From an uncultured Lachnospiraceae bacterium (GTDB lineage: Bacteria > Bacillota > Clostridia > Lachnospirales > Lachnospiraceae), in assembly GCA_902782655.1 (NCBI GenBank), contig CACZNY010000311.1:1-5960 (forward strand): a stretch of DNA of 5,960 nt, given 5' to 3'. The notes beneath the pieces are model-generated. The model saw nothing but the letters and a program-made list of their open reading frames with translations. It was not told the DNA's origin and did not search any database. A program made the translations under genes and the position numbers. Of the stretch, positions 1 through 5,169 are shown piece after piece; within the stretch, counting starts at the first letter, position 1; the number at the start of each line of letters is the position of its first letter.

Positions 1-45
1 AGAGAGATCCAGTTCCTGGAGACCAGGATCAAGACAGAAGAATGA
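1..45 (+). CDS. Possible C-terminal tail of an upstream gene (partial)
   Basis: Frame 1 is open from the window edge to a TGA at 43-45 and reads REIQFLETRIKTEE, a charged, helix-like tail that would suit a protein C-terminus. It would end 21 bp before pyrF, a typical operon spacing. The other two plus frames are also open over this short stretch, so the choice rests only on residue composition and spacing. The product cannot be identified from 14 residues. Confidence 0.35.
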   Translation, partial: REIQFLETRIKTEE

Positions 46-66
46 TTTTTACCAAAGAGGTATGAC

Positions 67-999
67 ATGATTGAAAAACTTATAGAACAGATCAAAGCAA
101 AGCAGGCCCCCATAGTTGTAGGACTCGATCCCAATCTTAAGTTCGTGCCAGAGTTCATCAAGCAGAAAGCTTTTGCGGAGCTCGGGGAGACACTTGACGG
201 AGCAGCTCTTGCTTTCAAGGAATACAACAAGGGTATCATTGATGCCGTGGCTGATCTGGTGCCTGCCGTAAAGCCCCAGATCGCAATGTACGAGCAGCTC
301 GGCATCCCCGGACTCGAGGTTTTCAAGTGGACCTGTGACTACTGTCATGAAAAGGGCCTTGTCGTTATCGGAGATATCAAGAGAGGCGATATCGGCTCCA
401 CTTCCGAGATGTATGCTGTGGCTCATCTGGGCAAAACAGTTATCGGTTCATCGGCTGCATCAGCATTCGATGAGGACATCGTGACAGTCAATCCTTACCT
501 CGGATCCGACGGTGTTATGCCTTTCGTAAAAGTATGTGAAGCTGAAAAGAAGGGCATATTCGTCCTTGTTAAGACATCCAATCCCTCCAGCGGAGAATTC
601 CAGGACAGGGAGATAGACGGAAGAGCACTCTATGAGCATGTTGCAGAGAAGGTGGTAGAATGGGGCAAGTCCACCATCGATCCTGCAACAGGATATTCAG
701 AAGTAGGTGCCGTGGTCGGTGCGACATATCCCGAGCAGGGCAAGATACTCAGGAAGCTCATGCCTAATTCCTACATCCTCGTTCCCGGTTACGGAGCACA
801 GGGAGGAAAGGGTGCTGATATCGCATATTTCTTCAACGATGATGGACTTGGAGCTATCGTCAATTCCTCAAGAGGCATCATTGCAGCATACAAGCAGGAA
901 CAGTATGCACATGTCGGTGAAGAGGGATATGCAGAAGCTTCAAGGCTTGCAGTGCTTGACATGAAGGAAGATTTACGTCAGGCTATAGAGAACAGGTAA
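67..999 (+). CDS. pyrF: Orotidine-5'-phosphate decarboxylase, type 2
   Basis: Cytoplasmic enzyme that decarboxylates orotidine 5'-monophosphate to UMP, the last step of de novo pyrimidine synthesis. The 310-residue length and sequence fit the long type-2 subfamily (core about 270-310 residues), not the shorter type 1 of about 230-240. Visible motifs: VVGLDPN at 17-23 at the first barrel strand; the catalytic tetrad region GDIKRGD at 102-108, with Asp103, Lys105 and Asp108; NPYLGSDG at 142-149; KTSNPSSGEF at 169-178; VPGYGAQGG at 239-247; and NSSRG at 266-270, whose Arg269 is the likely phosphate-binding arginine. The ATG at 67 follows AAAGAGG (54-60) by 6 bp. An ATG at 62 is closed at once by TGA, so it is not used. 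The gene is complete and glgA starts 28 bp downstream. Other pyr genes are not in the window. Confidence 0.96.
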   Translation: MIEKLIEQIKAKQAPIVVGLDPNLKFVPEFIKQKAFAELGETLDGAALAFKEYNKGIIDAVADLVPAVKPQIAMYEQLGIPGLEVFKWTCDYCHEKGLVVIGDIKRGDIGSTSEMYAVAHLGKTVIGSSAASAFDEDIVTVNPYLGSDGVMPFVKVCEAEKKGIFVLVKTSNPSSGEFQDREIDGRALYEHVAEKVVEWGKSTIDPATGYSEVGAVVGATYPEQGKILRKLMPNSYILVPGYGAQGGKGADIAYFFNDDGLGAIVNSSRGIIAAYKQEQYAHVGEEGYAEASRLAVLDMKEDLRQAIENR

Positions 1000-1027
1000 G
1001 ATAAAACAGATTCGGAGGCGATACTCT

Positions 1028-2473
1028 ATGAAGAAAGTTTTGTTTGTTGCATCTGAGGGGGTGCCGTTCATCAAAACGGGAGGTCTTGCAGACGTTGTTG
1101 GCTCTCTTCCCAAGTACCTCGATAAGAGATACTTTGACGTAAGAGTTTTCCTGCCGAAGTATGCCTGCATGAAGCAGGAGATGAAGGACAAGCTTGAGTA
1201 CGTCAACTCCTTCTACATGGATTACAACTGGCAGAATATCTATGTCGGCCTTTTCAAAGCTGAAGTCGACGGCATCACATATTATTTTATCGACAACGAA
1301 TACTATTTCAGCGGACCCAAGGTATATAACGATGATCCCAGGTATGAGATTGAGAGATATACCTACTTCTGCAAAGCGGTTCTGTCCGCACTTCCGCTGC
1401 TTGATTTCAGACCCGACCTCATCCACTGCCATGACTGGCAGACCGGACTGATCCCCGTCTATCTCAAAGAGCGCTTTGCGGGAGGTGAGTTCTATCGCGG
1501 CATCAAGACTGTCATCACTATCCACAACCTCAAGTTCCAGGGAAAGTGGGATGTCAAGACTGTCAAGAATATCACCGGACTTCCCGATTACTTCTTTACT
1601 CCCGATAAGCTTGAATCCTACAAGGATGCGAACCTTCTCAAGGGAGGAATAGTTTTTGCGGACGCGGTCACAACAGTAAGCGATACCTATGCAGAGGAGA
1701 TTAAGACCCAGTTCTACGGCGAGGGACTTGACGGACTTCTCAGGGCGCGCAGCAATTCGCTCCGCGGTATCGTCAACGGAATCGACTACGACAAGTTCAA
1801 TCCCGCTACCGATGATTACCTTGTAAAAAAATATAACGCTTCAAACTTCCGCAAGGAGAAAGCCAAGAATAAGAAAGCTCTTCAGGAACAGCTCGGACTT
1901 ACCGTGGATGATAAGAAGATGATGATCGGTATCGTGTCCAGACTTACTGACCAGAAAGGATTCGATCTCATCGCTTATGTTATGGACGAACTCTGCAGGG
2001 ATGATGTACAGATAGTTGTGCTCGGAACCGGATCAGAGCAGTACGAGAACATGTTCAGACACTTCGACTGGAAGTATGCTGACAAGGTATCCGCGAACAT
2101 CTACTATTCGGATGAACTTTCCGACAGGATCTATGCATCCAGTGATGCCTTCCTGATGCCTTCGCTCTTTGAGCCCTGCGGACTTTCACAGCTCATCGCT
2201 CTCCGCTACGGAACCATTCCCATCGTAAGAGAGACCGGTGGACTCAAGGATACTGTAGAGCCTTACAACGAGTATGAGGGTAAGGGAACAGGATTCTCCT
2301 TTGTCAACTACAATGCACACGAAATGCTCCATACCATCCGCTACGCGGAAAAAATCTATTACGACCGCCGCCGTGAGTGGAACAAGATGGTAGATCGTGC
2401 AATGGCTGCGAACTTCTCATGGGAAGTATCGGCAAATAAATACCAGGAAATGTACGATTGGCTCATTGGCTGA
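1028..2473 (+). CDS. glgA: Glycogen synthase (ADP-glucose type, GT5)
   Basis: Transfers glucose from ADP-glucose to the non-reducing end of a growing alpha-1,4-glucan, making storage glycogen in the cytoplasm. At 481 residues it is the normal full length for bacterial GlgA. The N-terminal GT5 domain begins KKVLFVASEGVPFIKTGGLADV, and Lys16-Thr-Gly-Gly is the ADP-glucose binding signature. HDWQTG (135-140) is the conserved His-Asp motif. NGIDYDKFNP (250-259) marks the inter-domain region. The C-terminal GT-B half carries SRLTDQKG (304-311, Arg305 and Lys310) and PSLFEPCGLSQ (378-388), with the conserved glutamate Glu382, then ETGGLKDTV. GGAGG at 1014-1018 lies 9 bp before the ATG. The reading frame is intact to TGA at 2471-2473, so the neighbouring element did not truncate it. 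No glgB, glgC or glgP is nearby; pairing with pyrF may simply reflect a shared transcript. Confidence 0.97.
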   Translation: MKKVLFVASEGVPFIKTGGLADVVGSLPKYLDKRYFDVRVFLPKYACMKQEMKDKLEYVNSFYMDYNWQNIYVGLFKAEVDGITYYFIDNEYYFSGPKVYNDDPRYEIERYTYFCKAVLSALPLLDFRPDLIHCHDWQTGLIPVYLKERFAGGEFYRGIKTVITIHNLKFQGKWDVKTVKNITGLPDYFFTPDKLESYKDANLLKGGIVFADAVTTVSDTYAEEIKTQFYGEGLDGLLRARSNSLRGIVNGIDYDKFNPATDDYLVKKYNASNFRKEKAKNKKALQEQLGLTVDDKKMMIGIVSRLTDQKGFDLIAYVMDELCRDDVQIVVLGTGSEQYENMFRHFDWKYADKVSANIYYSDELSDRIYASSDAFLMPSLFEPCGLSQLIALRYGTIPIVRETGGLKDTVEPYNEYEGKGTGFSFVNYNAHEMLHTIRYAEKIYYDRRREWNKMVDRAMAANFSWEVSANKYQEMYDWLIG

Positions 2474-2475
2474 TG

Positions 2476-2574
2476 TATCAAGGGTTTCAAGGAAACTAAA
2501 ATCTCAAACCCGCACCACAAGCGAGTTACAGCGCTTGAAGCATCAGAAAATGCAGTGTTTATCAGGGTTTCAAG
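2476..2574. other. Candidate recombinase attachment site between glgA and the element
   Basis: Two direct repeats, TATCAAGGGTTTCAAG (2476-2491) and TATCAGGGTTTCAAG (2560-2574), differ by a single inserted base. Between them sits an inverted repeat, CAAGCG (2518-2523) and CGCTTG (2532-2537), separated by 8 bp, AGTTACAG. An imperfect opposite-strand relative of the repeat, CTCAAACCC (2503-2511), lies between the first repeat and the inverted repeat. Short inverted core arms around a 6-8 bp crossover region, with outlying direct arm repeats, is the general layout of tyrosine-recombinase attachment sites. The position, starting 3 bp after the glgA stop and before the element genes, fits. The match is to architecture only; no known site is recognised and the partner end is outside the window. 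Confidence 0.4.
2518..2537. repeat. Inverted repeat CAAGCG-8 bp-CGCTTG
   Basis: Six-base perfect inverted arms at 2518-2523 and 2532-2537 enclose AGTTACAG. It could be the core of an attachment site or a small RNA hairpin. It is not followed by a T-run, so it is not a terminator. Confidence 0.5.
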
Positions 2575-2629
2575 CACCTGTCATACACGAATTTTAATCA
2601 AAAATCACTAATTTCACAAGAACTATTTT

Positions 2630-2673
2630 AAGGCACTTTCTCAGGAAATATTCCTCGGAGAGTGTCTTTTTTT
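2630..2673 (+). terminator. Strong rho-independent terminator
   Basis: The arms 2630-2647 and 2651-2668 pair over 18 positions, with three G-U wobbles and one C-C mismatch, around a 3-base ATA loop (2648-2650). They are followed by seven T residues (2667-2673). On the minus strand no equivalent T-run follows the stem, so it acts on plus-strand transcription. It lies 157 bp after the glgA stop and 43 bp before the next gene, so it would end pyrF-glgA transcription and insulate the element operon. It could alternatively be an attenuator if the element's promoter lies upstream of it. Confidence 0.87.
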
Positions 2674-2674
2674 C

Positions 2675-2701
2675 GTCTGAAAACTATCAATTAGTCTGAA
2701 A
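2675..2701. repeat. Direct repeat GTCTGAAA x2, possible operator
   Basis: The octamer GTCTGAAA occurs at 2675-2682 and again at 2694-2701, 19 bp apart, in the 43 bp between the terminator and the start of the first element gene. The position suits a binding site for a regulator of the operon, perhaps the product of that first gene. No convincing sigma-A promoter could be placed here. Confidence 0.3.
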
Positions 2702-2716
2702 GAAAGGAAAACGAAA

Positions 2717-3118
2717 ATGGATCCCCAAACAAAAAGAACATTACGGTATTTTGAAAAACTTGTGCAGCAGGATGACTGGCATCCGCATAAAACAAAATAT
2801 ATGCAGGTTTATCCGGCTGCAAGAGCGTATTACATGTCCAGGGACAGACTTATAAACAGAGCAATCAAAGCAGGTGCCTATTATGATCTTGGTGACATCG
2901 TCCTGATCAATACCAGGGTCTTGGATGACTACCTGTTAAAAACCGGTGAACTGATCATCTGCAAAGATGATCCCGGTGAAGAACATGAATTCTTCAGGAA
3001 AGCAAAAGATGATGATCCGGACTGGAATCTTGATGAAATATTCGGGGAGGATCTTGAGGAAACAGATGACTCATCTTTTGATTCGGAAGAGTTATCTGAA
3101 GGAGCAGAGAGGAGATAA
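2717..3118 (+). CDS. Small DNA-binding-like protein, DUF6462/excisionase type, acidic tail
   Basis: A 133-residue protein. Residues about 28-75 (YMQVYPAARAYYMSRDRL through VLINTRVLDDYL) follow the pattern of small DUF6462/excisionase-like winged-helix proteins found on Firmicutes integrative elements: a 'YxxAAxYYxMSRDRL' helix-turn-helix stretch, then 'AGAYYDLGDIVLINTRVLDDYL', resembling the wing and last helix. Residues about 82-129 form a strongly acidic, low-complexity tail (many D and E), longer than usual for the family and possibly unstructured. The ATG at 2717 follows AAAGGA (2703-2708) by 8 bp. It is the first gene after the terminator and heads the likely operon to repA, so roles as a regulator of the operon or as a recombination directionality factor are both possible. 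Family assignment is from memory of the pattern; the function is inference. Confidence 0.82.
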   Translation: MDPQTKRTLRYFEKLVQQDDWHPHKTKYMQVYPAARAYYMSRDRLINRAIKAGAYYDLGDIVLINTRVLDDYLLKTGELIICKDDPGEEHEFFRKAKDDDPDWNLDEIFGEDLEETDDSSFDSEELSEGAERR

Positions 3119-3122
3119 AGGA

Positions 3123-3194
3123 ATGAATGTAGACCTTACAGCGATAGTGCAGGCCGTATTGAAGACAGTAAACATGCACTCAGGCCCCCGGTAA
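3123..3194 (+). CDS. Possible 23-residue ORF / leader peptide
   Basis: ATG at 3123 to TAA at 3192-3194 encodes MNVDLTAIVQAVLKTV plus seven further residues. It begins 4 bp after the preceding stop and has an appropriately placed ribosome site, GGAG at 3111-3114, 8 bp upstream, lying in the end of the previous gene. It fills most of the gap before the 82-residue gene. Its stop codon lies in the 5' arm of a hairpin that overlaps the next gene's ribosome site, so it could serve as a coupling leader. It contains a short hydrophobic stretch but no recognised motif. It may equally be a chance ORF. Confidence 0.38.
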   Translation: MNVDLTAIVQAVLKTVNMHSGPR

Positions 3195-3212
3195 CCAAAT
3201 ACCGTAGGGAGG
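3186..3212 (+). promoter_or_regulatory. Hairpin masking a ribosome binding site
   Basis: CGGTA (3189-3193) pairs with TACCG (3200-3204) around a 6-base loop. Beyond a two-base TA bulge, CCC (3186-3188) pairs with GGG (3207-3209). The 3' arm takes in part of GGGAGG (3207-3212), the ribosome site of the gene at 3223. The 5' arm contains the stop of the 23-residue ORF. Translation of that ORF to its stop would open the stem, suggesting translational coupling. Confidence 0.42.
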
Positions 3213-3222
3213 AAAAGGTCAT

Positions 3223-3471
3223 ATGGAAAAAAGCGAGAACAGATTTCCCGAAGAGCTTGTTCAGATCAGGGTTCAGGCAGGATCTTCATATCAGATCAAG
3301 AGAGTCATAGAGGTTCTTGAAGGTGAGAAGGGGCTGGAACTCATGAGCCAGTCGGGAATCATGACAAACCGTGGAGCAGGTCCAAAGCTCAGACAGTTTT
3401 TAACATTCAAGGATCTTAAAGCAGAAAAGAAAAAGCTTCAGAAAAACCAGAAAAGAAAATTCAGATCATAA
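3223..3471 (+). CDS. Hypothetical 82-residue protein with basic C-terminal tail
   Basis: No family is recognised. The protein starts with a charged segment, then EELVQIRVQAGSSYQIKRVI at about 10-29, which looks like a beta strand followed by a helix. A central glycine-containing stretch (SGIMTNRGAGPK, about 44-55) follows. From residue about 63 there is a lysine-rich tail (KDLKAEKKKLQKNQKRKF) that could bind nucleic acid. The ATG at 3223 has GGAGG (3208-3212) 10 bp upstream. The stop at 3469-3471 overlaps the ribosome site of parA, and the parA start is 12 bp away, so the two are probably translated together. Context between a DNA-binding-like protein and ParA/ParB suggests a plasmid-maintenance or replication accessory role, but that is inference. 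Confidence 0.8.
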   Translation: MEKSENRFPEELVQIRVQAGSSYQIKRVIEVLEGEKGLELMSQSGIMTNRGAGPKLRQFLTFKDLKAEKKKLQKNQKRKFRS

Positions 3472-3483
3472 GGAGGCCTGAAT

Positions 3484-4269
3484 ATGTGCAGAGTTTACTC
3501 AGTCTCGAACCAAAAAGGTGGAGTCGGAAAGTCAGCGATTTCAGCAAATCTCGGAGTCGGATTTGCAAAAAACGGATTAAAGGTTGCGGTCCTGGATGCG
3601 GATCCGCAGGGGAATCTTTCATCAAGTCTCGGCGTTGATGATATAGATGAGCTTGATAATGCCCTCGGGGAGTACTTTTTCCGGGAGATACACGGAGGAC
3701 AGATAGATATAGACAACTATATCATCCATAACGATGAAGGCGTGGACATAATCCCTTGCAATATAAAGCTTGCCGGTCTTGATTTCGATATCATGAAATC
3801 GTTCGGGAGAGAATATCTCCTGAGATCCCTCATAGATAAGATCAGGGAACGGTACGATATGGTCCTGATCGACTGCTCCCCAAGCCTTAACATGGTAACA
3901 GTAAATGCCCTTGCTGCAGCTGATTCCGTGATCATTCCCATGGAGGCGTCATATCTGTCCATGAAGGGGCTGGATCAACTTCTTGATTCAATAGATCTTG
4001 TAAGGGAAAAACTCAACCGATCACTGGAGATCGAAGGGATCGTCATAAATAAGTTCAATCCTCGGACCAATTATGAGCCGGAGATACTCGAAAGGATCAG
4101 GACAGGACGTGGAAAGGAACTGAAGATATTTGAGACCAAGATTCCTGAATCTGTCCGTGCCAAGGAATGCACTGCTCACGGAGAAAGCATTTTTAAATAT
4201 GATCCGAAGTGTAAGGTCGCTCTGGCATATGAAAATCTGACGAAGGAGGTGCTTGCTCATGACTGCTAA
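3484..4269 (+). CDS. parA: ParA/Soj-type partition ATPase
   Basis: A deviant Walker ATPase that binds nucleoid DNA as an ATP dimer and moves ParB-bound centromere complexes, giving stable inheritance of the element. At 261 residues it is the short type Ib/Soj-like form, with no N-terminal helix-turn-helix extension. Visible motifs: deviant Walker A KGGVGKS at 11-17, with the signature Lys11 and Lys16; A' motif DADPQGN at 38-44; Walker B VLIDCSPS at 127-134; and IPMEASYLSMKGLDQLL at 151-167, typical of Soj. The ATG at 3484 has AAGGAGG (3470-3476) 7 bp upstream. The gene overlaps the preferred parB start by 11 bp, indicating translational coupling and balanced ParA:ParB output. Lacking the extra HTH domain, it is less likely to repress the operon itself; ParB or the first gene could do so. 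Confidence 0.95.
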   Translation: MCRVYSVSNQKGGVGKSAISANLGVGFAKNGLKVAVLDADPQGNLSSSLGVDDIDELDNALGEYFFREIHGGQIDIDNYIIHNDEGVDIIPCNIKLAGLDFDIMKSFGREYLLRSLIDKIRERYDMVLIDCSPSLNMVTVNALAAADSVIIPMEASYLSMKGLDQLLDSIDLVREKLNRSLEIEGIVINKFNPRTNYEPEILERIRTGRGKELKIFETKIPESVRAKECTAHGESIFKYDPKCKVALAYENLTKEVLAHDC

Positions 4270-5167
4270 GAAACCTCTTCCGGACAGAGTTCAGATGAAA
4301 GGACTTGATGCCCTTTTTGGTCTTGATCAGGATCAGAAGGGACAGGTGATCGAAGTATCAGTAGCCGAATTGTTCCCGTTCCAGAATCATCCGTTCAAAG
4401 TCATTGACGATGAAAAGATGTCACAGACTGTTGAAAGTATACGTGAGAACGGGATCCTCGTGCCCTTGATGGTGCGAAACAGGCCACAGGGCGGATATGA
4501 AGTCATATCGGGCCACAGAAGAAAACATGCAGCTGAGATCGTGGGGTTGGACCGTGTGCCGGTCATTGTGCGTGATCTTACAGATGATGAAGCTGTGATT
4601 GCGATGGTGGATGCAAACCTGCAGAGGGAAGAGATACTTCCTAGTGAAAAGGCGTTTGCATTCAAGATGAAACTCGATGCTTTATCTCATCAGGGAAAAT
4701 CAGATACAACTTCGCGACAAGTTGTCGACAAGTTGAAATCTGCGGATGTTATTGGAAAAGACATTGGTGAAAGCGGGCGACAGATCCAACGCTACATCCG
4801 CCTCACTGAACTCATTCCGAAGCTTATTGATATGGTAGATAACAAGAACCTCAAATTCAATCCTGCTGTCGAATTATCTTATATAACTCAGGAAGAGCAA
4901 CGTCTGCTTTTGGAAGTTATGGATGAGGATGAGGTTACACCATCTTTATCCCAGGCCCAACAGATAAAGAAAATGTCACAGGAAAAGAGATGCACCAAGG
5001 ATGCGCTTCATGCTCTTTTAAAGATCACAAAGGTCAAGGAGCGGAATGTCGTGATAAAGCATGAGATCATCATGCAGTATTTTTCCGCAGAAACAAGCGA
5101 TGCTGAGATTGAGAGTCTGATAGTAAGGCTGCTCGAAGAAAACAGTAGAAAACATGGAGGCGTATGA
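4259..5167 (+). CDS. parB: ParB/Spo0J-like partition protein
   Basis: A centromere-binding partner of ParA, 302 residues from the chosen start. Residues about 30-125 form the ParB N-terminal nuclease-like/CTPase domain: a strand (VIEVSVAELFPFQNHPF), ESIRENGILVPLMVR at 59-73, the box GGYEVISGHRRKHAAE at 78-93 whose GHRR (85-88) matches the CTP-binding GxRR motif, and ANLQREEILPSEKAFA at 119-134. The central helix-turn-helix region (about 135-200) includes GESGRQIQRYIRL, typical of element-borne ParB proteins in Firmicutes. The C-terminal third is helical and charged and is probably the dimerisation region. An upstream TTG at 4253 is possible, but AAGGAGG (4243-4249) is 9 bp from the ATG at 4259, which is preferred. 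The stop TGA overlaps an alternative repA ATG at 5164. Two palindromic or repeated DNA segments lie inside the coding sequence. Confidence 0.94.
   Translation: MTAKKPLPDRVQMKGLDALFGLDQDQKGQVIEVSVAELFPFQNHPFKVIDDEKMSQTVESIRENGILVPLMVRNRPQGGYEVISGHRRKHAAEIVGLDRVPVIVRDLTDDEAVIAMVDANLQREEILPSEKAFAFKMKLDALSHQGKSDTTSRQVVDKLKSADVIGKDIGESGRQIQRYIRLTELIPKLIDMVDNKNLKFNPAVELSYITQEEQRLLLEVMDEDEVTPSLSQAQQIKKMSQEKRCTKDALHALLKITKVKERNVVIKHEIIMQYFSAETSDAEIESLIVRLLEENSRKHGGV
4482..4518. repeat. 16-bp palindrome inside parB flanked by direct repeats
   Basis: GATATGA (4494-4500) and TCATATC (4503-4509) are perfect inverted 7-mers separated by AG. They are flanked by the identical octamers GGCCACAG at 4482-4489 and 4511-4518. 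The size resembles a 16-bp parS-type ParB site, though the bases differ from the Spo0J parS consensus. The stretch also encodes the conserved GGYEVISGHR box, so part of it is constrained by protein sequence. Confidence 0.4.
4707..4735. repeat. 11-bp-period repeat CGACAAGTTG x2 with nested palindrome
   Basis: CGACAAGTTG occurs at 4715-4724 and 4726-4735, an 11-bp period, about one helical turn. The junction forms the palindrome TTGTCGACAA (4722-4731), and CAACTT at 4707-4712 is the inverse of the AAGTTG ends. It lies in parB where the protein reads TTSRQVVDKLK, a variable part of the family, so it is less protein-constrained than the other palindrome. It may be an operator or an accessory binding site, or chance. 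Confidence 0.38.
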
Positions 5168-5169
5168 CC

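Noticed and set aside
983..1525. 180-codon open frame on the minus strand
   Set aside because: It lies wholly opposite the well-supported glgA start region and has no recognisable motif; it is a shadow of glgA codon usage.
2535..2562. TTGAAG ... GTTTAT as a promoter
   Set aside because: Poor -10 match, and the hexamers overlap the repeats. Not distinguishable from chance.
2397..2597. 66-codon plus-strand open frame running from glgA into the junction
   Set aside because: Its first part overlaps the conserved glgA C-terminus in another frame and the rest shows no family pattern. A remnant gene in 2474-2597 could not be supported.
2967..3194. 75-codon frame overlapping the DUF6462-like gene
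   Set aside because: Most of it is a shadow of the acidic tail. Only the last 23 codons, starting at 3123 with a proper ribosome site, were kept as a candidate.
3781..3800. Dyad GATTTC-8 bp-GAAATC in parA, considered as a parS site
   Set aside because: Arms superficially recall the TTTC/GAAA of parS, but the spacing is 8 instead of 4, the centre is wrong, and six-base arms are expected by chance in this many bases.
4253..4258. TTG at 4253 as the parB start
   Set aside because: The ATG at 4259 has ideal 9-bp spacing from AAGGAGG, whereas TTG would be only 3 bp away.
5164..5169. ATG at 5164 as the repA start
   Set aside because: It overlaps the parB stop and is only 3 bp from GGAGG; the in-frame ATG at 5170 has 9-bp spacing and gives the usual MAKYEYDYY beginning.
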